From positions 1,922,001 through 1,986,000 of the forward strand of contig NZ_RFLV01000001.1 in NCBI RefSeq assembly GCF_004920405.1: a stretch of DNA of 64,000 nucleotides, given 5' to 3'. Positions 19,984 to 29,098 of this stretch are shown one piece after another; position 1 is the first letter of the stretch; the number at the start of each line of letters is the position of its first letter. The stretch is from Pseudomonas leptonychotis (GTDB taxonomy: Bacteria; Pseudomonadota; Gammaproteobacteria; Pseudomonadales; Pseudomonadaceae). The translations under genes and the position numbers were made by a program. The notes under the pieces are model-generated. The model did not search any database. It was not told the origin of the DNA and was given only the letters and a program-made list of their open reading frames with translations.

Positions 19984-20868
19984 ATGTCGGCTACAAAGAA
20001 TGCAAAGAAGAAGTCAGTGAGCACCCCGCTGCACCTGTTGCAGCAACTCTCCAGTAGCCTGCTTGAGCATCTTGAAGATGCCTGCACGCGCGCGTTGGTT
20101 GATGCTGAAAAACTGCTCGCCAAGCTGGAAAAGCAACGCGGTAAAGCCCAGGAAAAACTGCATAAAGCCCGCAGCAAAATGCAGGATGCCGCAGTAGCCG
20201 GCAAAGCCAAGGCGCAGGCCAAGGGTAAAGAAGCTGTGGTGGAGCTGGAGCAACTGCTCGATACCCTGAAAGACCGTCAGAGTGAAACCCGCACCTACAT
20301 CGCCGGACTCAAGCGTGATGCTCAGGAAAGCCTGAAGCTGGCCCAAGGCGTGGGTAAGGTTAAAGAGGCCGTAAGCAAGGCATTGGACAACCGCTCGGCC
20401 AAGGTTGCTGCAGTTAAACCGACTGCCAAGCCGGCCGCGATCAAAGCTTCGGCCAAGCCAGCGGCTAAAGCGGCTACGCCAGCCACCAAGGTTCCAGCTA
20501 AAGCCCCGGTCAAGGCCGCAAGCAAAGCTCCCGCCGCCGCAAAACCTGCAGCCAAGGCCCCTGCTAAACCTGCAGCGAAGAAACCAGCAGCCAGCACGGC
20601 CAAGCCTGCCGCGAGCAAGCCGGGTGCACAGCCTGCCAAGGCAGCGGCTAAACCGGCAGTGAAGAAGGCGCCTGCGGCTAAACCCGCCAGCAAACCCGCG
20701 GTCAAAGCAGCTGCAAAACCTGCAGCTAAGCCGGTGGTGAAGAACGCCGCCGCCAAGCCTGCCGCTAAACCGGTTGCCGCCAAGCCAGCTGTTGCTAAAG
20801 CAGCGGCTGCCGAAGCGCCTGCTGCAGCTGTCGGCAGCAATGGCAGTACCCCGCCAAGCGCTGTTTAA
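19984..20868 (+). CDS. algP: AlgP, histone H1-like alginate regulator
   Basis: A 294-residue protein. The first 130 residues form a charged helical or coiled-coil region (LLQQLSSSLLEHLEDACTRAL..., KLEKQRGKAQEKLHKARSKMQ). The rest, to about residue 285, is a low-complexity tail of Ala-Lys-Pro units (AAKPAAK, KPAA variants) resembling eukaryotic H1 tails. In P. aeruginosa AlgP binds DNA and promotes algD transcription. The repeat number is strain-variable in the family, and the DNA under it is itself repetitive. Its stop overlaps that of the convergent TIGR02444 gene. Confidence 0.93.
   Translation: MSATKNAKKKSVSTPLHLLQQLSSSLLEHLEDACTRALVDAEKLLAKLEKQRGKAQEKLHKARSKMQDAAVAGKAKAQAKGKEAVVELEQLLDTLKDRQSETRTYIAGLKRDAQESLKLAQGVGKVKEAVSKALDNRSAKVAAVKPTAKPAAIKASAKPAAKAATPATKVPAKAPVKAASKAPAAAKPAAKAPAKPAAKKPAASTAKPAASKPGAQPAKAAAKPAVKKAPAAKPASKPAVKAAAKPAAKPVVKNAAAKPAAKPVAAKPAVAKAAAAEAPAAAVGSNGSTPPSAV
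20400..20820 (+). repeat. Degenerate KPAA-coding repeat tract in algP
   Basis: Short DNA units coding Ala-Lys-Pro-Ala (variants of aaacctgcagctaag, gccaagcctgcc) recur through this stretch. They are imperfect, with varied third positions, so slippage is less easy than in exact repeats but still expected. Confidence 0.7.
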
Positions 20869-21329
20869 GCGCTGAGGTGTGCCGCCGCGATGCGCAGCGT
20901 TTGCAGCGCATCGCGGTTGCCGGGCTGGGGCGCCAGGCGTTCCAGCCAGTTCGGCGGCGCGTTCGCCACGCCGTTTGACCAATCTTGAGTACACGCCTCC
21001 AGGCGTTCCAGCTGCTCGCGTTCTGCGGCCAGCTCGAGTTTTTTGACCTGGTCACGTAACTGCGTCAGGGCGTTATCGCTCTGCGCCAGCTCACGCCAGC
21101 TCTGGCGCAATTGGCGTAGCGGCACCACCACCTGCTGTTGCCAGGGCTGCGCTAGAGCGCGCAACGCCTCGGTACGCTCCTCGGTGCAGGCAACTTGTCG
21201 GCGCTCCAGCCAGGCAGCGCAGAGCAGCACGCATACATCCGCCCCTTGGGCTTGCAGCTGCAGGCACGCAGCCTCGACGCCAGGGCGTTGATACAGGGTT
21301 TCGGCGAATCGCCACAGGTCAGTAGGCAT
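20865..21329 (-). CDS. TIGR02444 family protein
   Basis: A 154-residue conserved protein whose start MPTDLWRFAETLYQRPGVEAACLQLQAQGADVCVLLCAAWLERR is the hallmark of TIGR02444, a family of unknown function common beside ABC-F genes in Pseudomonas. It is helical, with a coiled-coil-like central part (LRQLRQSWRELAQSDNALTQLRDQVKKLELAAEREQLE). The end overlaps the algP stop by 4 bp in convergent orientation. A MITE-like element lies just upstream of its start. Confidence 0.85.
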   Translation of the reverse strand: MPTDLWRFAETLYQRPGVEAACLQLQAQGADVCVLLCAAWLERRQVACTEERTEALRALAQPWQQQVVVPLRQLRQSWRELAQSDNALTQLRDQVKKLELAAEREQLERLEACTQDWSNGVANAPPNWLERLAPQPGNRDALQTLRIAAAHLSA

Positions 21330-21348
21330 GGTGCTTTCCGGGTTTCAC

Positions 21349-21683
21349 TAGGGTCTGTTCCCGTTTCATTCACGGCCGCGTCGGAGCCTGTTTTTGCGCG
21401 AGGCAAGGCACGAGACACGAAGTTTGTTCAGCACATCCATGTGCTTAACCCCTTCGGGGCTTGCGCGCAAAAACGCTCCCTGCGTTTTTGTGGTTGTTCC
21501 AAATGAGTGTCGAGAAACGCAGTATTGCGCAAAAACAGGCCCGGCCCTTTGGGTTGCGCGGGAAATGGCCCCCGCTGTTGTTGCAGGACTTGGCAAGGGA
21601 ATAACCATTACCTGCGTCCTGCGCCTAACCGGGGGCCATTTCTCGCGGCAACGCGGCTCGCGATGAAACGGGAACAGACCCTA
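21349..21683. mobile_element. MITE-like element with 20-bp perfect terminal inverted repeats
   Basis: The ends at 21350-21369 (AGGGTCTGTTCCCGTTTCAT) and 21663-21682 are exact reverse complements, and both are bounded by TA (TA|GGG...CCC|TA), as expected for insertion at TA. It carries no convincing coding sequence. Inside are a second long inverted repeat (GAAATGGCCCCCG at 21562 / its complement at 21630-21642) and an AAAAACGC hairpin at 21470-21490. It lies in the divergent promoter region, ending 30 bp before the ABC-F start codon. Confidence 0.85.
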
Positions 21684-21712
21684 AAGGGACTCTGGTAGAC
21701 TCCGCCGCCATT

Positions 21713-23623
21713 ATGATCCGACTTCTGAACCTGACTTTACAGCGTGGCCCTCAGCGTCTGTTAGAAGATGCCGAGATGACCCTGCACCCCGGCCACAAAG
21801 CCGGCCTGATCGGCGCCAATGGCGCCGGCAAATCCAGCCTGTTTGCCCTGTTTCGTGGCGAGCTGAGTGCGGACGCGGGCGATTGCCTGATTCCCGCCGA
21901 TTGGCGTGTGGCCCATATGCGCCAGGAGATCGACGCGGTCGAGCGCCAGGCGGTGGACTACGTACTCGACGGCGACGTGCAACTGCGCCGAGTGCAGGCC
22001 GATTTGGCCGTGGCCGAAGCCGCCCATGACGGCACTGCAGTGGCGCGCTTACACACCGAACTGGACACCCTCGACGGTTACAGCGCCGATGCGCGGGCGC
22101 GCAAGCTGCTCGCCGGCCTGGGCTTTGACAGTGCGCAGATGGATCGCCGGGTTGGCGATTTCTCGGGTGGCTGGCGTATGCGCCTGAACCTGGCGCAGGC
22201 CTTGATGTGCCCCTCCGACCTGCTGCTGCTCGATGAGCCAACCAACCACTTGGATTTGGACGCGATTCTCTGGCTGGAAAGCTGGCTGAAAAACTATCCG
22301 GGCACCTTGCTGCTGATCTCCCACGACCGAGACTTTCTCGATGCCGTGGTCGATCACGTAGCCCACCTCGATCAGCAGAAGCTGACGCTGTATCGCGGCG
22401 GTTATTCGGCGTTTGAACGCACCCGTGCCGAGCGTTTGGCGCAGCAGCAGCAAGCGTACGAGAAGCAGCAAGTGCAGCGTGCGCACATGGAAAAGTACAT
22501 TGCGCGCTTCAAGGCTCAGGCCACCAAGGCCCGTCAGGCACAGAGCCGGATCAAGGCGCTGGAGCGCATGGAGGAGTTGTCTGCCGCCCATGTCGATTCG
22601 CCCTTCGATTTCAGCTTCCGTGAAGCCGACAAGATCTCCAGCCCGCTGCTGGACCTGAGCGAAGGTCGCCTCGGTTATGGCGACAAGGTGGTGCTGGAGA
22701 AGGTCAAACTGAACCTGGCTCCCGGCGCGCGCATTGGCTTGCTCGGGCCGAATGGTGCGGGTAAGTCGACCCTGATCAAAAACCTGTCCAATGAGCTGCA
22801 GCCGATCAGCGGCCGTTTGCAGCGTGGCGAGAACCTGGTGGTTGGCTACTTTGCCCAGCATCAGCTCGACGCCCTGGATGACAAGGCCAGCCCGCTGTTG
22901 CACTTCCAGCGCCTGGCACCGACTGAGCGGGAACAGACCCTGCGCGATTTCCTCGGTGGTTTCGACTTCCGTGGCCCACGCTGCGACGAGCCGGTGCTGA
23001 ACTTCTCCGGTGGTGAGAAAGCCCGCCTGGCCTTGGCGCTGATTGCCTGGGGCAAGCCCAACCTGCTGCTACTCGATGAACCCACCAACCACCTCGACCT
23101 GGAAATGCGCCTGGCGCTAACCATGGCCTTGCAGGAATTCAGTGGCGCCGTGGTGGTGGTTTCTCACGACAGGCATTTGCTGAAAAGCACCACCGATGAG
23201 TTTTTGTTGGTGGCTGATGGTCAGGTGCAGTCGTTCGATGGTGACCTGGAAGACTACGCCCGCTGGCTGGTGGATTACCGCACGCGGCAAGCGCCAACCA
23301 GCGGTGGCGAAAGTGGCGTGGATAAAGCCGACAAGCGTGTACAGCGTCAGGCCGCTGCGGCCTTGCGTCAGCAGTTGGCCCCGCACAAACGCGAAGCCGA
23401 CAAGCTGGAGAAAGAACTGGGCCAGTTGCATGCCCAGCTCGCCGCCGTGGAAACCCGCTTGGGTGATGGCGGCATCTACGAAGCCGCACAGAAAGATCAA
23501 CTGCGTGATGCCTTGGCCGAACAAGCCAAGCTGAAAAGCCGTGAAGCCGATCTCGAAGAGCGCTGGATGTCGGCACTGGAAACCTTGGAAGCCTTACAGG
23601 CTGAACTGGAGGCCGCCAGTTGA
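21713..23623 (+). CDS. yheS: ABC-F family ATPase (YheS-like)
   Basis: A 636-residue soluble ABC-F protein with two nucleotide-binding domains and no membrane part. Domain 1 has Walker A GANGAGKS (34-41) and FSGGW...LLLLDEPTNHLDL; the interdomain linker is the charged helix LAQQQQAYEKQQVQRAHMEKYIARFKAQATKARQ; domain 2 has GPNGAGKST, NFSGGEK and a second LLLLDEPTNHLDL. The C-terminal tail (about 530-636) is a predicted coiled coil. Such proteins act at the ribosome exit site on stalled or special translation complexes. The start lies 30 bp from a MITE-like element. Confidence 0.9.
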   Translation: MIRLLNLTLQRGPQRLLEDAEMTLHPGHKAGLIGANGAGKSSLFALFRGELSADAGDCLIPADWRVAHMRQEIDAVERQAVDYVLDGDVQLRRVQADLAVAEAAHDGTAVARLHTELDTLDGYSADARARKLLAGLGFDSAQMDRRVGDFSGGWRMRLNLAQALMCPSDLLLLDEPTNHLDLDAILWLESWLKNYPGTLLLISHDRDFLDAVVDHVAHLDQQKLTLYRGGYSAFERTRAERLAQQQQAYEKQQVQRAHMEKYIARFKAQATKARQAQSRIKALERMEELSAAHVDSPFDFSFREADKISSPLLDLSEGRLGYGDKVVLEKVKLNLAPGARIGLLGPNGAGKSTLIKNLSNELQPISGRLQRGENLVVGYFAQHQLDALDDKASPLLHFQRLAPTEREQTLRDFLGGFDFRGPRCDEPVLNFSGGEKARLALALIAWGKPNLLLLDEPTNHLDLEMRLALTMALQEFSGAVVVVSHDRHLLKSTTDEFLLVADGQVQSFDGDLEDYARWLVDYRTRQAPTSGGESGVDKADKRVQRQAAAALRQQLAPHKREADKLEKELGQLHAQLAAVETRLGDGGIYEAAQKDQLRDALAEQAKLKSREADLEERWMSALETLEALQAELEAAS

Positions 23624-24207
23624 ACATCACCCTGCCGACGCTGGAATGGCTGATGACCTGGCGTGAGCCGTTGCTCAGGGCCGGTCAAATCATTCTGATC
23701 CTGCTGTTAGCCTGGCTGTTGCAGCGCATCCTGACTCGCGGCATCACCCGCCTGGGCAACCGTTATCCGCAGTTGCCGGCCGAACTGCTGATGCCGCTGC
23801 GCGGTCTGGTGCGTTGGTTGATCTTGGGCAGCGCTTTTATGCTGGTGTTGGAGCGCTTGGGAGTCTCTGCTCAGGTGCTGTGGACCGCGCTCACAGGCTT
23901 TGCGGCGGTGGCAGCGATCGCCTTTTTCGCGATCTGGAGCGTGTTGTCCAACATGTTCTGTGCGCTGCTGATCTTCGCCATGGCGCCGTTCCGCCTCGGC
24001 GATTGCGTCGAGGTGCTGGAGAGTGCTGACAAACCCGGCGTGCGCGGGCGAGTGGTGGCAATCAACCTGTTCTACACCACCCTGGAAGACCTCAGCGGCG
24101 ATGCACCTGGCGCCTGGGTACAAATTCCCAATAGCCTGTTTTTTCAAAAAGCTGTGCGCCGCTGGCGCAATGGCGAACTTCCCTCCCCACGAAACACTGA
24201 GGTTTAA
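23620..24207 (+). CDS. Small mechanosensitive-channel (MscS) family protein
   Basis: 195 residues: membrane segments at about 18-38, 60-80 and 85-118, the last carrying the glycine/alanine-rich pore-helix pattern (TGFAAVAAIAFFAIWSVLSNMFCALLI), then a short beta domain with RLGDCVEVLES and the MscS-type IPNSLFF. It lacks the C-terminal alpha/beta domain of full MscS. It starts with TTG overlapping the ABC-F stop (TTGA), so translation is coupled. Likely an osmotic-shock release channel or a regulator; conductance unknown. Confidence 0.85.
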   Translation: MNITLPTLEWLMTWREPLLRAGQIILILLLAWLLQRILTRGITRLGNRYPQLPAELLMPLRGLVRWLILGSAFMLVLERLGVSAQVLWTALTGFAAVAAIAFFAIWSVLSNMFCALLIFAMAPFRLGDCVEVLESADKPGVRGRVVAINLFYTTLEDLSGDAPGAWVQIPNSLFFQKAVRRWRNGELPSPRNTEV

Positions 24208-24212
24208 GCATC

Positions 24213-24977
24213 ATGGAATGGTTGGCCAGCCCTGAACTCTGGGTCGCTTTTCTGACCTTGACTGCCCTGGAAATTGTCCTCGGCATCGACAACATCATCT
24301 TTATCTCGATCCTGGTCAGCCGCCTGCCTAAACATCAGCAACCCAAGGCGCGTTTCTTCGGCCTGGCGCTGGCCATGGGTACGCGAATTCTGCTGCTGTT
24401 GTCGATTAGCTGGGTGATGCGCCTGACGGCTGACCTGTTCCATGTGTTCGACCAAGGCTTCTCCGGCCGTGACCTGATTCTATTCTTCGGTGGCCTGTTC
24501 CTGTTGTGGAAGAGCACTGCCGAGATCTTCCATAGCCTTGAAGGCGAAGAAGAAGCTCAAGCCGTGGGTGGCAAGACCTATGGCTTTATGGGCATCATCG
24601 TGCAGATCGCGATTATCGACATCGTGTTCTCCCTGGACTCGGTAATCACCGCAGTCGGCCTGGTCGACAACGTGCCAGTCATGGTGGCGGCCATCGTCAT
24701 CTCGGTGATCGTGATGATGCTGTCAGCGAGTACCATCAGCGACTTTATCGACAAGCACCCGAGTCTGAAAATCCTCGCCCTGTCGTTCCTCATTGTGGTG
24801 GGTACCGTGCTGGTCGCCGAAGCCTTCGGCGTGCATGTGCCGAAGGGTTATGTGTACTTCGCCATGGCCTTCTCGCTGGCCGTTGAGGCCGTCAACATCC
24901 GCCTGCGCACAGCCCGCGCTCGGGCGCGCAAGGAAGAGCTGGAACCCGTCGCGCTGCGTAAAGACCAGCCAGACTGA
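24213..24977 (+). CDS. TerC family integral membrane protein
   Basis: 254 residues with seven or so membrane helices. Two acidic membrane motifs typical for TerC are present: LEIVLGIDNIIFISIL near the start and IIDIVFSLDSVITAVG in the middle. TerC proteins of this type (YgdQ/Alx relatives) are linked to metal, often manganese, export during secretion. It lies 5 bp after the MscS-like gene, so the trio ABC-F, MscS, TerC probably forms one operon. Confidence 0.88.
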   Translation: MEWLASPELWVAFLTLTALEIVLGIDNIIFISILVSRLPKHQQPKARFFGLALAMGTRILLLLSISWVMRLTADLFHVFDQGFSGRDLILFFGGLFLLWKSTAEIFHSLEGEEEAQAVGGKTYGFMGIIVQIAIIDIVFSLDSVITAVGLVDNVPVMVAAIVISVIVMMLSASTISDFIDKHPSLKILALSFLIVVGTVLVAEAFGVHVPKGYVYFAMAFSLAVEAVNIRLRTARARARKEELEPVALRKDQPD

Positions 24978-24983
24978 TCGTGC

Positions 24984-25021
24984 GCTTGCAAAGGGCTGGT
25001 TCCACTCGCCCCTTTGCAAGC
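24984..25021. terminator. Inverted repeat between convergent terC and GGDEF/EAL genes
   Basis: A 12-bp perfect inverted repeat (GCTTGCAAAGGG / CCCTTTGCAAGC) with a 14-nt loop fills the 48-bp gap between two convergent genes. No T-run follows on either strand; a bidirectional terminator or transcript-end hairpin is the likely role. Confidence 0.45.
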
Positions 25022-25025
25022 CTGT

Positions 25026-27392
25026 TCAATTCACCTGGCGAGGCAGCCGCCATTGGGTGGCGGTGAGCCATTCGGCAAAGACCGCGGGCGGCAGCGGTTT
25101 GCTCAGCAGGTAACCCTGGGCGATATCGCAACCGAGCTGATCGAGGCGTTCGAGAATGGCCTCGGTTTCGACCCCTTCGGCGACGATTTTCAGGCCCATG
25201 TTGTGCCCCAGCTCAATGGTCGAGCGCACGATGATGTCGTCATCGGGGTTGCTCAATAGGTCGAGAACAAAGGATTTGTCGATCTTCAGCTCATGCACCG
25301 GCAGGCGTTTGAGTTGGGCCATGCTCGAGTAGCCGGTGCCGTAGTCGTCGATCGATAAAAGCACGCCCAGTTCAAACAGCTGCTGCAGTTGGCCCATCGC
25401 CAGTTCCGGGTCGGCCATCACTGCGCTCTCGGTGATTTCCACCACCAGACAGGCAGGTGCGACGTCATGTTCGCGCAACTGAGCGGCGATAAAGCCGGCA
25501 AAGCCAGGATCGGCCAGGTCCAGTGCCGAGACATTGATCGCGGTTTTCAGGTCCAGGCCCTGCTCATGCCAGGCGCGGCTCTGCGCCACGGCAGTGCGCA
25601 CCACCCAGCGGGTCAGGGCGCAGACATTGCCGGTTTGCTCGGCCAGGGGAATAAATTCATCGGGTGCGATAAAGCCGTGCACCGGATGAATCCAGCGCAC
25701 CAGGCATTCCACGCCATACAGGCTACGTGCGCGGATATTCAGCTTGGGCTGGAAGTACAGGCTGAGCTGGCCGCCTTCCACTGCACCTTTCAACTCGCTC
25801 ATCAGCGCCAGACGCAGCAGGCTGTGACGGTCCAGCTCCGGGCGGTAGAGGGCGTAGTGTGAGCGCTGCTGCTTGCCCAGGTACATCGCTACTTCGGCGT
25901 GTTGCAGCAGGCTGCCGGCGCTTTCTCCGTGGTCCGGGTAAAGCGCAATACCGACTGTCGCGTTAAGGACCATGCTGATGCCGCGTACGGCAAAGGGTTC
26001 ATGCAGGGCCGTGCGGTAGTGCTCGGCGGCAGGGATCAGCAGGCTGGGCTGGCAAGGGCTGATCAGCAAGGCAAACTCATCGCCGCCCAGGCGCGCCAGT
26101 TGCTCGTGAGGGCGTAACAGTGCGTTGAGGCGTTCGGCGAGTTGGCACAGCAGCACGTCGCCAGCCTCGTGGCCGAGGGTGTCGTTAAGGTCCTTGAAGT
26201 TGTCCAGGTCCATCAATAGCACCGCCACGCCTTCACCCGGTTGGCAGTGCACCAGTGCCTGCTGCAGTTCGGCAACGAAGCGGTTGCGGTTGGCCAGTTC
26301 GGTCAGTGGGTCACGGTAGGCGAGGAAACTGATGGTGGTTTCGCGCTCGGCGATGCCTTGCTGCATGGCGATGAATTCGCGGGCGAGCAAGCCGATCTCA
26401 CCGCTGGCCTGATTGGGCGGCACTTGCATCGCCCCCTGATAGTCGCCGCTGGCGATGCGCCGCACGTTTTCGACCATTTGGCTCAGCGGCCGACTGACCG
26501 TATTGGCGATCCACAGCGCACCGAGGCCGGCGAGCAGCAGGGCGATGGCGAAGATGCCTGCCAATTGCCATTGCAACGGTTGGTAGTCGGCCAGCTCGGC
26601 CGACAGCGAGCGCATCAGCAGCACCTGCAAGGCTCCGCTGGTGCCCGTCAACGGCGCACGCAGGGCGACTTGCTCAAGGCCTTGCAGGTCAAAGCGGAAC
26701 ACGCCGTTGGCATTCGGCAGCTGCTGGCCGGCCAGTTCGGCACGCGACAGCGCCGCCAGGTTGCTGGCCAGGACCCTGTACTGGCCAGGGCGGCCGTCGA
26801 GCAGTGCCACATCAGCGCCGCTGAGGCGTGCCAGGTGACTGACGGCCTGGTCGTCCAACTCGAAGGCCATCAACAGCCAGCCCATCAGGTTGGGCCGGGG
26901 GGCGAAGATCGGCGTGGCGTTGATATGCAGCACCCGTTCACCGAATACCACCAAACGTTCTGCGCTCTGCGGGTCATTGGGGTCGAACAGGTCGTTCCAG
27001 GGCAGTGGGTTGCCGGGCAGCAGTTCGCCGCTGGTGCCGGCGAGAATCAGCCCTTCGGGGGCGCTGACCAAAGCAAAGCTGGCCTGGCTGCGTGAGGTGA
27101 AGGACTCCAGTGCGGCGGACAGCGACTGCGCCTCCTGCTGTGGGCTGGCGACCAGGTCAGCGATCTCGCCGAGCAGGGTGAAGTCTTTGGCGATCAGGTC
27201 CGCCATGGCGCTTTGCGCTTGGCGTCGGCTCTGCAGTTCGTTGCTCAGCACCGCGTGGGCAAAGTCCAGCTGACCGGCGACCTGGCTCAGGGTGTGCTGG
27301 TAGGTGGAGCGATAAACCAGGGCCAACAGCAGCACCATCACCGCCAGCAGCAACAGCAGAAAGAAACCCAGAATTTTGCCGCGCAGGGTCAT
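25026..27392 (-). CDS. Membrane GGDEF/EAL diguanylate cyclase/phosphodiesterase
   Basis: 788 residues. Transmembrane helices at about 6-27 and 273-295 enclose a periplasmic sensor region (double-Cache-like, 30-270); a HAMP segment follows (about 297-350). GGDEF domain about 352-515 with intact GGDEF (436-440) but no RxxD inhibitory site before it. EAL domain about 530-780: the signature reads ECL (562-564) instead of EAL, keeping the catalytic Glu, and EITES, DDYGTGYSS, KIDKSFV and EGVET are present, so phosphodiesterase activity is likely. Its start overlaps the cupredoxin gene (ATGA), suggesting a sensor-partner unit. Confidence 0.92.
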   Translation of the reverse strand: MTLRGKILGFFLLLLLAVMVLLLALVYRSTYQHTLSQVAGQLDFAHAVLSNELQSRRQAQSAMADLIAKDFTLLGEIADLVASPQQEAQSLSAALESFTSRSQASFALVSAPEGLILAGTSGELLPGNPLPWNDLFDPNDPQSAERLVVFGERVLHINATPIFAPRPNLMGWLLMAFELDDQAVSHLARLSGADVALLDGRPGQYRVLASNLAALSRAELAGQQLPNANGVFRFDLQGLEQVALRAPLTGTSGALQVLLMRSLSAELADYQPLQWQLAGIFAIALLLAGLGALWIANTVSRPLSQMVENVRRIASGDYQGAMQVPPNQASGEIGLLAREFIAMQQGIAERETTISFLAYRDPLTELANRNRFVAELQQALVHCQPGEGVAVLLMDLDNFKDLNDTLGHEAGDVLLCQLAERLNALLRPHEQLARLGGDEFALLISPCQPSLLIPAAEHYRTALHEPFAVRGISMVLNATVGIALYPDHGESAGSLLQHAEVAMYLGKQQRSHYALYRPELDRHSLLRLALMSELKGAVEGGQLSLYFQPKLNIRARSLYGVECLVRWIHPVHGFIAPDEFIPLAEQTGNVCALTRWVVRTAVAQSRAWHEQGLDLKTAINVSALDLADPGFAGFIAAQLREHDVAPACLVVEITESAVMADPELAMGQLQQLFELGVLLSIDDYGTGYSSMAQLKRLPVHELKIDKSFVLDLLSNPDDDIIVRSTIELGHNMGLKIVAEGVETEAILERLDQLGCDIAQGYLLSKPLPPAVFAEWLTATQWRLPRQVN

Positions 27393-28033
27393 GGCGTGTA
27401 GCCGCCTTTGCCTTGTGGGCGCATGGTCGGAGTCTTCGGCCTGGGGTCGCGCTTGAGCGGTGCGTCCAATTGCCAGGTCAGCTGGCTGGCGTTTGGCAGG
27501 GCGCGGCTCAGCGCTGCGCTGGCGTCACTTAGGCGCGGGTGCCAGAGGTGCAGGGTTTGCCCGGCGGCCGTATCGAACGCCAGGCGCGCACGGCCTTTGG
27601 CGTCGGTCTGGGCGAACCAGGGGCTGTCCAGTACCAGGATAAAACCGAGCATCCAGTCATGGATATTGCAGCCCAGGGTCACCAGGCCAGGCTGGTCGAA
27701 GCGCAGCTCCTGCGGGGCGGCGTTCTGCTGGTGCAGGCGCAGCTCGAAGCGCTTGGCCGGGGAGAAGGAATAGACGTGATGGTTGATCGGGTCAGAGTTG
27801 GGAAAACTCACCGTGGTGCCGACTTGCACCGGCAGGATATAGGGGCTGAACTGGCGTTTCTGCTGGTCCATCACCACGTGTGCGGTGCTCGGTTGGCCGG
27901 GCCCCGGCTCGACCCATACAACCGCGTCGGCGAGGGGTTTGCCCTGCTGGTCGAGCAGCTCGATATCCAGGCTGGCCGCCTCGGCCATGCCGCCCATCAG
28001 TACGCCCAGCAGTAGCCAACCGGACTTGCCCAT
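27389..28033 (-). CDS. Secreted cupredoxin-like protein (methylamine-utilisation type)
   Basis: 214 residues with a signal peptide (about 1-20) and a plastocyanin-like domain. Candidate type-1 copper ligands are visible: H85/H86 in PINHHVYSFS, C122, H125 and M128 in GCNIHDWM. A beta domain follows, then a basic Pro-rich tail. Such proteins are annotated as methylamine utilisation proteins, but no other mau genes are near. The 4-bp overlap with the GGDEF/EAL gene points to a periplasmic ligand or redox partner for that sensor rather than amine metabolism; this is inference. Confidence 0.8.
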   Translation of the reverse strand: MGKSGWLLLGVLMGGMAEAASLDIELLDQQGKPLADAVVWVEPGPGQPSTAHVVMDQQKRQFSPYILPVQVGTTVSFPNSDPINHHVYSFSPAKRFELRLHQQNAAPQELRFDQPGLVTLGCNIHDWMLGFILVLDSPWFAQTDAKGRARLAFDTAAGQTLHLWHPRLSDASAALSRALPNASQLTWQLDAPLKRDPRPKTPTMRPQGKGGYTP

Positions 28034-28100
28034 AGTTGCCCCCAGCGCCGCTTAATCGTAGCGCTGAGTATAGGAAGGCTTTGCTGACCGGCCAGCCGGT

Positions 28101-29000
28101 TCAGTTCTGAGCGATGGCGATAATCTGCTCGATCAGCCATTGCAGCGCCGGGTCGCGCTGACGCTGCGCCAGGCTTACGGTTTCGAGGTGAAAGGGGCCG
28201 AGGGCGAAGGGCAGTTCAAACAGTTGCAACGGCAGCAGGGTGGCGAAGTGGCGTGCCAGTTGGGTGGGCAGCACGGCCGCCAGTTCACTGCTGGCGACTA
28301 TATGCGCGGCCTGCAGGTAGTTGGGCGTGGTGTAGAAAATATCGCGGCACAGGCCCTGCTCGCCGAGCCACTGGTCAACCATGCCACGGGTTTGGCCGCC
28401 GTGCACCCAGAGGTGGCGCAGTTGCAGGAAGCGCTCCAGGTCCATTAACCCTGCGCCCAGCGGATGGTCACGGCGCAACGCCAGTTGCAGGGTTTCACTC
28501 ATCCAGTGCCGGCGGGCGAACCGCGCGGGGATATCTTCGAAGCGTCCCAGCACTAAATCCAGCTCACCTTTGTCCAGCGCCTCGGCGGGTAAGCTGGGGC
28601 TCAGGTGGCGGATGTCGATGCACATGCCGGGTGCCTGCTGGCGGAGTTGGTCGAGCAGGCGCGGCATGCAGATCAGCTCAACATAGTCAGTGACCGCGAT
28701 ACTGAAGCGCTGTCGGCTGCTGGCGGGGTCGAAGGCCTCGCCGCACTGCAGGCTTTGTTCGATTTGCTGCAGGGCGCTGCGAATCGGCGCCTCTAGAGCC
28801 AGCGCCCGTGGGGTTGGCTGCATGCTGCGGCCGACCCGCACCAGCAGCGGATCGTCGAGCAGTTCGCGCAAGCGATTCAGGGCATTGCTCACTGCCGGTT
28901 GGCTGAGTGACAGGCGTTCAGCGGCGCGGGAAACATTGTGCTCGCGCATCAGTGCATCAAACACGCGCAGCAGGTTGAGGTCGAACGTTGAGATATTCAT
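28101..29000 (-). CDS. LysR family transcriptional regulator
   Basis: 299 residues. The N-terminal winged HTH is NISTFDLNLLRVFDALMREHNVSRAAERLSLSQPAVSNALNRLRE in outline (residues 2-60), followed by a periplasmic-binding-type effector domain (about 90-290). It is divergent from the acyl-CoA dehydrogenase operon 98 bp away, so that operon is the expected target, as in the homologous P. aeruginosa cluster (PA5189-PA5185). The start at 29000 gives the usual LysR N-terminus; the longer version adds 12 unlikely residues. Confidence 0.9.
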   Translation of the reverse strand: MNISTFDLNLLRVFDALMREHNVSRAAERLSLSQPAVSNALNRLRELLDDPLLVRVGRSMQPTPRALALEAPIRSALQQIEQSLQCGEAFDPASSRQRFSIAVTDYVELICMPRLLDQLRQQAPGMCIDIRHLSPSLPAEALDKGELDLVLGRFEDIPARFARRHWMSETLQLALRRDHPLGAGLMDLERFLQLRHLWVHGGQTRGMVDQWLGEQGLCRDIFYTTPNYLQAAHIVASSELAAVLPTQLARHFATLLPLQLFELPFALGPFHLETVSLAQRQRDPALQWLIEQIIAIAQN

Positions 29001-29098
29001 CAGCTGAATACGACTTATCACAAGACTAAATTTCAAAAATAGTAACGCCTTGCTTATGGTGGTTGGCGAATTTTCTTCAGCTGATCAAGAGGCACCGC

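Noticed and set aside
20014..20994. Gly/Arg/Cys-rich leftward frame opposite algP
   Set aside because: Mirror of the KPAA repeat DNA; no start signal.
22049..22903. 284-residue leftward frame within the ABC-F gene
   Set aside because: Antisense to conserved Walker motifs; composition is that of a shadow frame.
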